55,440 bases of DNA from an uncultured Parvularculaceae bacterium (lineage in GTDB: Bacteria; Pseudomonadota; Alphaproteobacteria; Caulobacterales; Parvularculaceae), in contig CAMYLZ010000018.1 of NCBI GenBank assembly GCA_947259375.1, positions 1 through 55,440 of the forward strand, written 5' to 3'. The position numbers and the translations under genes were made by a program. The notes under the pieces were generated by a model. The model saw only the letters and a program-made list of their open reading frames with translations. It made no database searches and was not told the DNA's origin. Within the stretch, counting starts at the first letter, position 1, and every line of letters starts with the position of its first letter. Positions 25,573 through 34,230 of this stretch are shown here, one piece after another.

Positions 25573-26709
25573 TCAAAAATCGATCTCCAGATAAAACATG
25601 GCGAAAAACGCATCGAGCAGGATCACCGCGAACAGCCCTTGCACCACGGAAAGCGTCGTCCGTTGACCAAGCGACTCCGCGCTCCCCTCAACCTCCATGC
25701 CCTGATAGCAGCCGATAACGCCGATCACGAAGGCGAAGAACGGCGCCTTGATCAGCCCGGCCCAGAAATGGTTGATGATAATGGTTTCCTGAAAGCGCGA
25801 CAGGAACAGCGCCGGCGAGATATCCATCGCCGTCGCCGCCACCAGCCCGCCGCCGATCAGCCCTAAAATGGCGGCGATAAAGGCGATCACCGGCATCATA
25901 ACGACCAGCGCAATGACCCGCGGCAACACCAGCACTTCGACCGGGTCGAGCCCGAGAACGCGCATGGCGTCGATTTCCTCACGGATCTTCATCGAGCCGA
26001 TCTGGGCGGTAAACGCACTACCCGACCGCCCGGCGATCAGGATCGCGGAAAGCAGAACGCCAAACTCTCGCAACACAGATATGCCGACAAGTTCGACAGT
26101 AAAAATGTCGGCGTTGAACAGGCGCAAAATTTTTGCGCCCATGAACGCCACCACCGCGCCGATCAAAAAGGTCATCAGGCCGATGATCGGGATCGCATTC
26201 AGCCCCGCCTCTTCCATATGATGAAAGGTCGGGGTCCAGCGCATCCGCGCCGGCCGCATGGCGACCCGCGCGGCGGTGCTCAACGTCACGCCGATAAAAC
26301 TCAAAACCTCGATCGCTGAATAATAAGCATCGACGACGCCGCGCCCCAGCCGGTCAAGCACGACAATGACCGCATTGCCCTGCAGCGGCGCCACATGACA
26401 TGGCGCGAGGTGATCGCGCACTTGCTCAAGCAGCGCAGTATGGGCGTCCTTGGCGCCGATGAAGCGTGAAATTTCCGTCCGGGTCTGGCAGGACAGGAAT
26501 GTGCGTTGCAGGACCATAGCGCCGGCCGTGTCGAGCCGGTCAACGCCGGACATGTCGATCACCAGCTCGCGCCCGAGCGAATCGTCGGCGAAATCGCGCA
26601 AGCGTTCATCCAGACCGCCAAGCTCGCGCGCACGCCAGTCGCCGCGTGCAATCAGGTTAAGCACGCCATCCTGCATTCCGATATCGAATGTCGCCGCCGA
26701 ATCCGTCAT
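25573..26709 (-). CDS. mlaE: MlaE-type ABC permease with N-terminal STAS domain
   Basis: 378 residues from ATG 26709 (AAGAAAG upstream); an in-frame ATG at 26739 would give 388. Residues about 1-95 form a STAS-like domain (LVIDMSGVDRLDTAGAMVLQ), replacing the separate MlaB protein of E. coli. Residues about 130-375 are the MlaE permease: VGISVLREFGVLLSAILIAG, GSAFTAQIGSMKIREEIDAM, LGLDPVEVLVLPRVIAL and FAVILLDAFFAMFYLEIDF. First gene of the Mla operon. A perfect CtrA-type box (26712-26726) sits immediately in front of the 26709 start, or within the first codons if translation begins at 26739. Confidence 0.94.
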   Translation of the reverse strand: MTDSAATFDIGMQDGVLNLIARGDWRARELGGLDERLRDFADDSLGRELVIDMSGVDRLDTAGAMVLQRTFLSCQTRTEISRFIGAKDAHTALLEQVRDHLAPCHVAPLQGNAVIVVLDRLGRGVVDAYYSAIEVLSFIGVTLSTAARVAMRPARMRWTPTFHHMEEAGLNAIPIIGLMTFLIGAVVAFMGAKILRLFNADIFTVELVGISVLREFGVLLSAILIAGRSGSAFTAQIGSMKIREEIDAMRVLGLDPVEVLVLPRVIALVVMMPVIAFIAAILGLIGGGLVAATAMDISPALFLSRFQETIIINHFWAGLIKAPFFAFVIGVIGCYQGMEVEGSAESLGQRTTLSVVQGLFAVILLDAFFAMFYLEIDF

Positions 26710-26711
26710 GA

Positions 26712-26726
26712 TTAATTCTTTCTTAA
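26712..26726. promoter_or_regulatory. Perfect CtrA-type box TTAA-N7-TTAA
   Basis: TTAA at 26712-26715 and TTAA at 26723-26726, separated by seven bases and followed by G. It is the only exact match I found among the TTAA sites scanned. It is 2 bp upstream of the preferred mlaE ATG and 136 bp before the CHASE2 gene on the other strand. Binding could repress mlaE by occlusion or affect the divergent gene. Confidence 0.5.
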
Positions 26727-26784
26727 GGGTGCGCACCATCCGGCCCGTCCCTTGCAGTAATAAGCACAGAGGCGAGCTTTACAG

Positions 26785-26805
26785 CAGGATAATAAAATCA
26801 TCCTG
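26785..26805. repeat. AT-rich inverted repeat in the mlaE/CHASE2 divergent region
   Basis: CAGGAT (26785-26790), 9-bp AT-rich spacer, ATCCTG (26800-26805). It lies between the divergent genes, about 60-75 bp upstream of the CHASE2 start, where an operator or promoter element would be expected. Confidence 0.35.
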
Positions 26806-26861
26806 AATATGGACGGCGCGCACAAGATCGGCGACAAACGCAATCTGGAAGGGGTCGTTTC

Positions 26862-29114
26862 TTGTCCAAGCGTATGTTTTCAAAGCCGTTTCAGTGGCTC
26901 ACCGCGCTCCCGCTCCTGGCGGTGACGGGCGCGCTCGCGGTCATCGCCCTCGCAACCCTCGCCGGCGCGCAATCGCCGGAGGCGACCGGGCGAGAACGGC
27001 TTTTCGACTATTTCCAGCGCATTGCACCGTCATCGGGGGATGCGTCCGAGAACTTCCACCTGGTGCTTATCGATCGCGAAAGCGTCGATGCGGTCGGCCC
27101 GTGGCCATGGCCGCGCACGATCCTCGCCGATTTGGTGGAGGCGGCCGGCGCCGCCGGCGCAAAAGGCGTCATCCTCACCGAAGCCGTCGATTCACCGGAT
27201 CCGCTATCGCCGGAAACCATCGGCGAGTTCTGGCTGTCCGGCGCGCGCGATGAAGCTTTCGCACAGCAATTGGCGCTGTTGCCGCAAACCGACGAACGCC
27301 TTGCCGCTTCCTTCGCCAATGTCGATGGCGCGGTCGGCGTGAGCGTTGCTCCGCCGCTCGATCCGAACCGCGCCCAGTCGCTCGCACGCAGCGACACGAA
27401 ACGAGCAATGTGGATGACCCTGGCGCAAGGCGACAGCGACTATATCGCCCTGCCCGCGGCGCGTTATTTCTACAGCCTCAATCCGGCGCTTGGCGACGCG
27501 GCCCAGCCGGCCGTGGCGTCCCTCGCCCCGGACAAGGACGGCGTTGTCCGGCGCCTGCCGCTGATCTGGTCGCTCGAAGGCGCGCCGGCGCCGGCGATCG
27601 CGCTCCAGGCGGCGCGGCTCGCCGCCGGTGACGAGACGGTGGGCGTTGTGCTCTCGGCCTCCGCCGCCAAGGCGCAAGGGCGCACCGTCGCCCGCATCAA
27701 TGTGGCGTCGCGCGCCATCGGCGTCAGCGAAACCGCAAGCGTGCGGCTTTACCTGCCCAAGCGTCTGGCGACGCCCGCGACATCCGCAGCGCGCCTGCTC
27801 GATCCGCTCGACGGCAACCAGCAATTGCAAGGCGCTGTCGTGCTGATTGGTCTCGATACGGAGCTTGGCGAGGCGGTGACGACCGCGCGCGGCGCCTTGC
27901 CGCCGGCCGCCCTGCATGCGCTCGCCGCGACGCAGATCGTCTCCGGCGAAACGCCGCGCCGGCCGTTATGGACCGGCTATCTCGAAGCGCTGGCGGTCAT
28001 GGTCTTCGGCGCCGCCGCCGTCATGATCGCGCAGCGGCTGGAATTCTGGCAGGCGGCCGGCGTCGCCGCCCTAACCTCGCTGATTCTTCTGGCCGTCGCT
28101 TTTGCGGCCTTCACCTTTTCCGACCTGCTCGTCAATCCGCTGCCCCCGGCGATGGCGCTGTTCATCGGCGCCTTCACGGTCGCCGGCGGTCGCTCGATCG
28201 GCGGCGTGTTGCGTGACGATAATCTGCGCGGCTCGTTTCATGACACTTTGCCTGAACGGGCGATGAAGCTGCTACGCGAAGACGCGGCGAGCAATATTTT
28301 GAAAGGCGTGCGCCGCGACGTCACCGTGCTTGCCTGCGAACTCAGGATCGCCGATGAAGATCTCGGCGCGCTTGAAAATGCGCCCGATGAAGCAACAAAG
28401 CTGCTGGCGGCGGCGAGCCTCGATCTTCGCCAGACCATCATCGCGTCCGGCGGCGCCGCCGACCAGGCCGAAGGCGGCCGGCTTTTCGCCTATTACAACG
28501 CTCCGCTTGAGACCGCCGATCATATGCAGGCCGGCTGCGCAGCGGCGCTGCGCCTCATTGAAAGCATGGACAAGGTCAATGCCGACCTCGATGCGTCAAG
28601 CCGCACACGGGGCCTGCAAATCCATCTTGCCATCGGCATCGCCGCAGGCCCGTGTTTCGTCGGCCCCATGGGGCATGGCCGCAATAATCGCTATTCGGCG
28701 ATCGGCCCGGCCGTCGACCGCGCGGCCTTCCTGCGTAACCAGTCGGAATATTACGGCCCGGCGATGATCTGCGACGAGCTGATCCACAAGGAAACACATC
28801 ACCACTTCGCATATCTGGAGCTCGACCGTCTGCGCCTGCGCGATGAAAAGCGCCCGGTTTCGATCTTTGCATTGATCGGCAATCCGTTCATCAAATCGTC
28901 GAAAGCCTTCCGGGCGCTTGACGACACGCATCGCGAGTTCCTCAAAGCCTACCGCGCCGGCGATATGGATAAGGCGACAACATTCCTGGCGAAGTCGAAA
29001 AGCTCGCCAGGCGCGCAGATCGCGCTGTTCGACATTTATGAAGAACGCATCACGCGATTTGCGGAAAAAGGCCTTCCGGAAAACTGGGACGGCGCGCACA
29101 GCGCGGACGCCTGA
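26862..29114 (+). CDS. CHASE2 sensor protein with degenerate class III adenylate cyclase domain
   Basis: 750 residues. The start is TTG 26862, supported by GGAAGGGG (26847-26854) 7 bp upstream; ATG 26874 is too far from it. One N-terminal helix (13-35), an extracytoplasmic CHASE2 domain (about 45-360; VLIDRESVDAVGPWPWPRTI), three membrane helices (about 368-390, 398-420, 424-442), then a cyclase-fold domain (about 487-650). The catalytic residues are altered: the first metal Asp is Glu493 (VTVLACELR), the second is Gly539 (EGGRLFAYY, normally G-D), and the N-x-x-x-R pair reads Asp619/Phe623 (IGPAVDRAAFL). It is therefore probably a pseudocyclase or a nucleotide-binding sensor. Divergent from mlaE. 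Confidence 0.9.
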   Translation: MSKRMFSKPFQWLTALPLLAVTGALAVIALATLAGAQSPEATGRERLFDYFQRIAPSSGDASENFHLVLIDRESVDAVGPWPWPRTILADLVEAAGAAGAKGVILTEAVDSPDPLSPETIGEFWLSGARDEAFAQQLALLPQTDERLAASFANVDGAVGVSVAPPLDPNRAQSLARSDTKRAMWMTLAQGDSDYIALPAARYFYSLNPALGDAAQPAVASLAPDKDGVVRRLPLIWSLEGAPAPAIALQAARLAAGDETVGVVLSASAAKAQGRTVARINVASRAIGVSETASVRLYLPKRLATPATSAARLLDPLDGNQQLQGAVVLIGLDTELGEAVTTARGALPPAALHALAATQIVSGETPRRPLWTGYLEALAVMVFGAAAVMIAQRLEFWQAAGVAALTSLILLAVAFAAFTFSDLLVNPLPPAMALFIGAFTVAGGRSIGGVLRDDNLRGSFHDTLPERAMKLLREDAASNILKGVRRDVTVLACELRIADEDLGALENAPDEATKLLAAASLDLRQTIIASGGAADQAEGGRLFAYYNAPLETADHMQAGCAAALRLIESMDKVNADLDASSRTRGLQIHLAIGIAAGPCFVGPMGHGRNNRYSAIGPAVDRAAFLRNQSEYYGPAMICDELIHKETHHHFAYLELDRLRLRDEKRPVSIFALIGNPFIKSSKAFRALDDTHREFLKAYRAGDMDKATTFLAKSKSSPGAQIALFDIYEERITRFAEKGLPENWDGAHSADA

Positions 29115-30296
29115 TCACTCAAACAACTTGCCCCCGTCCCACAGGCGCGCGGCGATCAGCGCCGCGACGACCGCCGCCGCCCCCATTCCCGCCATCATCA
29201 AATAGGCGGGCGCCGAGCCGTGCGCGTCCCAGATATAGCCCGCAATAACAGTCGCAATGCCGGTGACCGCGCCGACCCCGGTCGCCGACATCACCGTCAT
29301 GCCGGTATTGACGAGGCGCAGCGGCGTCGCCCGGTCGAGAAACTCGATCACGCCGAGATAGGCGGCCGCAAAAGTGAACGCATGCAAAGTCTGCACAAGG
29401 AACAAAAACGGCAATGGCGGGTCGAAAGCGGTCACCGTCCAGCGCAATGCCGACGCCGCGCCGCCAAGCACCAGCAACATCGCCGGGCCGACGCGGCGCG
29501 CGAGAGAGCGCACCCGCGCCAGCATGATGATCTCCACGACGACGCCCGTCGCCCATAACAGGCCGATCATCAAGGTTGAATATCCGAGCGCCTCCCAGCG
29601 CAGGAAAGAAAATGCGTAATAGACCGCATGCGCCCCTTGCGTGAGCCCGGCGGAAACCAGCACCGCCAGAAACACCGGATTGGCGAGCAGTCTGGGCGCC
29701 TCGCGCCAGGAAACCGGTTTGGCGCCGCCGCGCCCGCCCGCGCCCGCGGGCAACATCAGCGACATCACGAAGGCGGCCGCGGCGGCGATCGCCATCGCCG
29801 GCGCCACCGCGACAATGCCGACGCTCGACAGCAGCGCCCCGCCGCCGATCGTCGTGGTGAGAAAAAACACCGATCCCGCCGCGCGCGTTTCGCCGTAATT
29901 CAGCCAGCCATTGCGGTCGGCGCGCAGCACGGCGGTGTCTGTCAACGGCACCAGCATTCCGAATGTCCAGATCACCATGGCGGCGGAAACGCCGATCAAC
30001 AGCTTGCCCGGCAGCACCATCAACCCAGCCGCGCCAAGCGCAAACAGAAAGGTGACAATACGCAGCGGGCGGCGCTCATCGCTTTGCTGATCGGCCCAAA
30101 ACGCAATGAACGGGCCGAAAAGCAACCGCGCGATCAGCGATATGCCGGTGATCAGGCCGATTTCGCCGGCATTGAACCCTTTGAGCGCCAGCCAGCCGGC
30201 GAAAAACGGCAATTGAATGCCGAGCAGCACGAATTGCCCGCCGTAAAAGCCGGCGTAAAGCGCCATCACTTTATTTTTGGAAAGCCCGCGCGTCAT
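29115..30296 (-). CDS. MFS transporter (MFS_1-like / HcaT-type)
   Basis: 393 residues from ATG 30296; the frame is open to a TTG at 30326. Twelve membrane helices are evident. The N-terminal block ALYAGFYGGQFVLLGIQLPF and the loop WADQQSDERRPLRIVTFLF resemble the 3-phenylpropionate permease (HcaT)/MFS_1-like group, in which sugar or aromatic-acid uptake is known. No catabolic gene is next to it, so the substrate is open. It ends directly at the stop of the CHASE2 gene (convergent, no gap). Confidence 0.85.
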   Translation of the reverse strand: MTRGLSKNKVMALYAGFYGGQFVLLGIQLPFFAGWLALKGFNAGEIGLITGISLIARLLFGPFIAFWADQQSDERRPLRIVTFLFALGAAGLMVLPGKLLIGVSAAMVIWTFGMLVPLTDTAVLRADRNGWLNYGETRAAGSVFFLTTTIGGGALLSSVGIVAVAPAMAIAAAAAFVMSLMLPAGAGGRGGAKPVSWREAPRLLANPVFLAVLVSAGLTQGAHAVYYAFSFLRWEALGYSTLMIGLLWATGVVVEIIMLARVRSLARRVGPAMLLVLGGAASALRWTVTAFDPPLPFLFLVQTLHAFTFAAAYLGVIEFLDRATPLRLVNTGMTVMSATGVGAVTGIATVIAGYIWDAHGSAPAYLMMAGMGAAAVVAALIAARLWDGGKLFE

Positions 30297-30363
30297 AAAA
30301 CGCGGTTTAAGCCAACTCAGCCGCAAATGGAAACGCGGATTTTCCCGCCGCAGTCAACCGCGC

Positions 30364-30999
30364 CTAGCCGCCATTATATGCGCGACGCGCGGCGATCGTC
30401 TCCGTACGGTCTTTTTCGATCCGGTCCGCCAGCATGTCCGCCGTATTGCCGAGGCTGCGGATCGACGCCGAATAGGCGGTGCGAATCGCATCGATCTGGT
30501 CTTCATCGACGGGCTCGCCGAGCTTTTCAAGCTGCCGCGCCGCGCCGGTGTAAATCTTGCGGTGTTCGCGCAGCGCCTGAATGGCGTTCTCGACGGTCAC
30601 CACGTCATTCATCGTAACGCGCGGCGAGATGATCGCATTATCTGCAATGCGCGACAGCCGCGCCGCCGCATCGAGATTATCGCGCGCATCAAGCGACAGG
30701 CGCTCGAAACGCAATCCCGCCGGCTGCAGGGCCGTCACGTAAATCTCAACCGCATCGCTATGCGAAACCCGGTCGTCTTCGGCGCCGCCTGTGATCCGCG
30801 CGATAATCGACACCGGTTCCGGCTTCGGCCAGGGCGCGGCTTCGACATCGCGCGCCGCATCCACCAGCAAGTCGCGTTCGGCTATGGTTTGCATTTTGAA
30901 GGAATTATCGGAAGCCAAAGGATTGACCGCGCATGCGCCGGTCAAGGACAAAATCGCCAATGCTGCTGCGCCACCTTGGCAGCTGGATTTGAACTTCAC
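30364..30999 (-). CDS. Hypothetical lipoprotein
   Basis: 211 residues from GTG 30999, preferred because GGAG lies 9 bp upstream and the product then starts with a lipoprotein signal (MKFKSSCQGGAAALAILSL) ending in the lipobox LTGAC. The mature protein is mostly alpha-helical and charged (ALREHRKIYTGAARQLEKLG, ADMLADRIEKDRTETIAARR). I do not recognise the family. It is 67 bp upstream of the MFS gene on the same strand and divergent from pip. Confidence 0.8.
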   Translation of the reverse strand: MKFKSSCQGGAAALAILSLTGACAVNPLASDNSFKMQTIAERDLLVDAARDVEAAPWPKPEPVSIIARITGGAEDDRVSHSDAVEIYVTALQPAGLRFERLSLDARDNLDAAARLSRIADNAIISPRVTMNDVVTVENAIQALREHRKIYTGAARQLEKLGEPVDEDQIDAIRTAYSASIRSLGNTADMLADRIEKDRTETIAARRAYNGG

Positions 31000-31084
31000 G
31001 TGCCCCGACTCCGAACTAAACCTTGTTAGCCACACCCTGCCCATCTAAAGCCTATCAAATCGATTTGAGATTGTCAGCCGGGAA

Positions 31085-32041
31085 ATGACCGAATTGCGCA
31101 AGTTGTATCCGCCGATTGAGCCCCATGATGCCGGAATGCTCCGTGTATCGGTCCTGCATGAGATTTATTACGAAGTGTCCGGCGCGCCGGACGGCAAGCC
31201 GGTTGTGGTTTGCCATGGCGGGCCCGGCGGCGGCTCCACGCCGTCGATGCGGCGCTATTTCGACCCCGAATGTTACCGGATTGTTCTCTTTGACCAACGC
31301 GGTTGCGGCAAGTCGAAACCCCATGCGGCGCTCGAAGACAACACCACCTGGGCGCTGGTCGATGATATGGAAGCGCTGCGAGCGCATCTCGGCATCGAGC
31401 GCTGGCAGGTTTTCGGCGGCTCCTGGGGCTCGACGCTGGCCCTCGCCTATGCCGAGACCTGCCCCGAACGGGTCAGCGAGCTGGTTTTGCGGGGCATTTT
31501 CACGCTGCGGCGCGAAGAGCTTGAGTGGTTCTATCAGGAGGGCGCGAGCTGGGTGTTTCCCGACGCATGGGCGGATTACCTGGCGCCGATCCCCGAGGCC
31601 GAGCGCGGCGACATGATCGCCGCCTATTACAAACGCCTCACCGGCGAGGATGAAGACGCACGCCTGCGCGCTGCGAAAGCCTGGAGCCTGTGGGAAGGCG
31701 GGACGGTGAGCCTGATGCCGTCGCCTGAGCGCATGCAGACCTTTTCAAGCGACGCGTTCGCCCTCGCCTTTGCGCGGATCGAATGCCACTATTTTCAGCA
31801 TGGCGGCTTTTTCGAGCGCGATGACCAGATTTTTGCGAATTTGGACCGTGTGCGGAATATTCCGGCGGTTATCGTGCAGGGGCGCTATGACGTCGTTACG
31901 CCGATGAAGACCGCCTGGGAATTGCACCAGCGCTGGCCCGAAGCAGATTTCAGGCTGATCCTCGACGCCGGGCACGCCGCGAGCGAGCCCGGCATTATCG
32001 ATGCGCTGGTCAAGGCGACCGACGGCTTTTCGCGCCAATAA
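31085..32041 (+). CDS. pip: Proline iminopeptidase (prolyl aminopeptidase)
   Basis: A 318-residue alpha/beta hydrolase of peptidase family S33. Oxyanion region CHGGPGGGSTPSMRRYFDP, YRIVLFDQRGCGKS, nucleophile elbow GGSWGSTLALAYAE (Ser near 112), Asp in VIVQGRYDVVTPMKTAW and His in ILDAGHAASEPG. These blocks are specific to the prolyl aminopeptidase subfamily, which removes N-terminal proline from peptides in the cytoplasm. GGGAAATG around the start supplies weak Shine-Dalgarno bases. It ends at a strong intrinsic terminator. Confidence 0.95.
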   Translation: MTELRKLYPPIEPHDAGMLRVSVLHEIYYEVSGAPDGKPVVVCHGGPGGGSTPSMRRYFDPECYRIVLFDQRGCGKSKPHAALEDNTTWALVDDMEALRAHLGIERWQVFGGSWGSTLALAYAETCPERVSELVLRGIFTLRREELEWFYQEGASWVFPDAWADYLAPIPEAERGDMIAAYYKRLTGEDEDARLRAAKAWSLWEGGTVSLMPSPERMQTFSSDAFALAFARIECHYFQHGGFFERDDQIFANLDRVRNIPAVIVQGRYDVVTPMKTAWELHQRWPEADFRLILDAGHAASEPGIIDALVKATDGFSRQ

Positions 32042-32066
32042 AATCTGTTCCTGTTTGAATAAAAAA

Positions 32067-32098
32067 ACGCCGGAGGCGATCCGCCTCCGGCGTTTTTT
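32067..32098. terminator. Strong bidirectional intrinsic terminator
   Basis: A 12-bp perfect stem (ACGCCGGAGGCG 32067-32078 with its complement 32082-32093), 3-base loop ATC, T6 on the plus strand and A7 before it (so T7 on the minus strand). It sits between the convergent pip and NSS transporter genes and can serve both. Confidence 0.92.
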
Positions 32099-32118
32099 AT
32101 TGGCCGCCGGCGACGAGC

Positions 32119-33633
32119 CTAACCGGCAGAACCGTTGATCGCCGGCAAGATGAATGGCGACCACACCATCGCGTAGAAAATCACCGCGAAAATACCGATC
32201 GGCGCGACCCAACGGATCAGGAAACGCCAACGCTTGAACCAGACTTCGGATTTGAAGCCGATAGCCTCGCGCGCCGTCGTGCTGGAAATGACCCAGCCCG
32301 CAAACACCGCGGTGATGAAACCGGCGATAGGCAAAATGAGGTCTGTGGTGGCGCTGAGGAAATCAAGCAGCACCATGCCCTCGAAAAGCGGAACGCCGCC
32401 CAGCGGTTGCCAGACATTCCAGAAATTCGACTGGTCTTCGCCATTCGGACCGACCGCCGGCACCTGGCTCAGCGCGTTCAACACGCCGATAGCGAAGATA
32501 ACGAGACCGATAATGCTCGCCGAGACCCAGCGACGATCCGCCTTGGTCTGCTCATCGACCCATTTTGTCGAGGTTTCCAGCAGCGCAATGGACGAGGTGA
32601 TCGCCGCAAAAAACGCTAACAGGAAGAACGCCAGCCCGAACAGGCCGCCTACCGGCATGCCGTGGAAGGCGAGCGGCAGGGTCTGGAACATCAGCGTCGG
32701 GCCAGCGCCCGCGGCAAGGCCCATCGCAAAGACGATCGGGAAGATCGCGAGCCCGGCGACAATGCCGACGCCGGTATCAGCGATCGCCACCAGACGCGCC
32801 GATCCCGGCAAATCCTGATCCGCCCGCATATAGGCGCCGTATGTCGCCATCAGCGCCGAGCCGAGGCCGATGGAGAAGAACGCCTGGCCGAGCGCGGCGG
32901 AAATCACTGAGCCGTCCTTGACCCCGTCAAGGAGATCGTCGAACCGGACGCCGAGCAGGAAGTCCGCGCCGCGCGCCGCATCCCCTTCGATCAGCGCAAA
33001 GCCGAACAGCACAATCAGCAAAATGAAAAAAGCCGGCATCAAAAGCGTGACCGCCGTTTCAATACCGCCTTTAACACCGCGCGCGACGATGAATACTGTC
33101 AGCACCATGAAGATAGCGTGATAGATGATCATTCGCGTCGGGTCGGATAGCAGCTCGCCAAGCTTGGCGCTGACCTGTTCCGGGGTCTGGCCGGCGAATG
33201 CGCCGGATGCAAGCCCGGCAACGCCGTCGCGGCCGATGGCTGCAAAAAGGTCGCCGCCGATCATCACCACATAGGCCAGCACCCAGCCGGCAATCACGGA
33301 ATAAAAGGTCAAGATGATGAACGAGCCGATCATCCCGAACCAGGATTGCAGCGACCATAAGGGCGAGCGCCCCTCTGCTCGCGCAATTTTTACCACGCTG
33401 CCGACAGCCGACATGCCCCCGCGCCGGCCGATAAACAGCTCGGCCACCAGCACCGGCAGGCCGATCAGCAACACGCACAGAATGTAAAAGACGACAAACG
33501 CGCCGCCCCCGTTTTCGCCCGCCACATATGGGAAACGCCAAAGGTTTCCGAGCCCTACGGCGGAGCCGATCGCGGCCATGATAAACGCCGCCCGTGATGA
33601 CCAATGGGTATTCTCGCCTGCCGTTCCTTGCAT
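32119..33633 (-). CDS. Sodium-dependent neurotransmitter:sodium symporter (NSS/SNF) family transporter
   Basis: 504 residues from ATG 33633 (AAGGGG about 9 bp upstream); the open frame extends further but the added residues are Arg-rich and implausible. Eleven or twelve membrane helices. TM1 carries the Na+/substrate signature SAVGLGNLWRFPYVAGENGG; TM6-like segment LGQAFFSIGLGSALMATYGA. It resembles LeuT/MhsT-class amino-acid:Na+ symporters (LAPTF-type sequences). Substrate is probably an amino acid. The leader contains a hairpin that reads as a terminator on the opposite strand (33656-33683). Confidence 0.94.
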   Translation of the reverse strand: MQGTAGENTHWSSRAAFIMAAIGSAVGLGNLWRFPYVAGENGGGAFVVFYILCVLLIGLPVLVAELFIGRRGGMSAVGSVVKIARAEGRSPLWSLQSWFGMIGSFIILTFYSVIAGWVLAYVVMIGGDLFAAIGRDGVAGLASGAFAGQTPEQVSAKLGELLSDPTRMIIYHAIFMVLTVFIVARGVKGGIETAVTLLMPAFFILLIVLFGFALIEGDAARGADFLLGVRFDDLLDGVKDGSVISAALGQAFFSIGLGSALMATYGAYMRADQDLPGSARLVAIADTGVGIVAGLAIFPIVFAMGLAAGAGPTLMFQTLPLAFHGMPVGGLFGLAFFLLAFFAAITSSIALLETSTKWVDEQTKADRRWVSASIIGLVIFAIGVLNALSQVPAVGPNGEDQSNFWNVWQPLGGVPLFEGMVLLDFLSATTDLILPIAGFITAVFAGWVISSTTAREAIGFKSEVWFKRWRFLIRWVAPIGIFAVIFYAMVWSPFILPAINGSAG

Positions 33634-33655
33634 ATACTCATGCCCCTTATGGAAG

Positions 33656-33683
33656 CGCCGGGTCCCTTGCCCGGCGGTTTTTT
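33656..33683 (+). terminator. Terminator-like hairpin on the plus strand within the NSS leader
   Basis: CGCCGGG (33656-33662), loop TCCCTTG, CCCGGCG (33670-33676), then G and T6 (33678-33683) on the plus strand. No plus-strand gene ends here; the hairpin is 23 bp beyond the NSS start codon and antisense to its leader. It could stop antisense transcription or act as a leader hairpin in the NSS mRNA. Confidence 0.5.
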
Positions 33684-33797
33684 GTATTTTAGACAATTTT
33701 TTACGTTTGTTAGCAAATATTGTTGAACGGGACGAACGTAAAGCTGGCGCGGAGGGGCAAAGTCTTGGCGGCCAGCGCTTTACCGGGATGAGAAACA

Positions 33798-34166
33798 TTG
33801 ACAGAACCGCTAAGACAAGAACCTGCGCTTTTACAAGCTGAACAGGTCGACGGGCTCGTTGCCGCCGCCGGCGTTGAAGGCGCGCTCGCAATTCTAGATG
33901 CATTCCACAGATCGACGGTCGATCTGCTGGGCGTGATGGGCGAGGATTTGCGCCAGAGCGCGCTCAGCGAAGCCTCCCGCTCGGCCCACGCAGTCAAGGG
34001 CTCGGCGGCCAATGTCGGCGCGCAAGCGCTTGCGGAAAGCGCATCGGCCATTGAAATCGCTTGCAAGAATGGCCAGGACGCTTTTGCGCTTGCAAAACTT
34101 GAAGAAGCGCATTCGCTGTTCGAAGCGTTTTGCGAGGCATTTCGGTCCCATCTGCAACAGCCGTGA
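33798..34166 (+). CDS. Orphan Hpt (histidine phosphotransfer) domain protein
   Basis: 122 residues, start TTG 33798 with GGGATGAG upstream. A single Hpt four-helix domain; phospho-accepting His64 in SAHAVKGSAANVGAQALAES matches the HxxKG consensus (H-A-V-K-G). Hpt proteins relay phosphate between hybrid kinases and response regulators. No kinase or regulator gene is in the window, so its partners are unknown. It is divergent from the NSS transporter and convergent with rodA 64 bp away. Confidence 0.88.
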   Translation: MTEPLRQEPALLQAEQVDGLVAAAGVEGALAILDAFHRSTVDLLGVMGEDLRQSALSEASRSAHAVKGSAANVGAQALAESASAIEIACKNGQDAFALAKLEEAHSLFEAFCEAFRSHLQQP

Positions 34167-34230
34167 TCGCGCGCAACGCGTCACGTCAATCAAGCGCGGC
34201 AGTGCAAGCTTTTCACCGCCTATCGGTAGC

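Noticed and set aside
29628-30617. 329-codon plus-strand frame opposite the MFS gene
   Set aside because: Low-complexity shadow rich in His, Arg and Gln.
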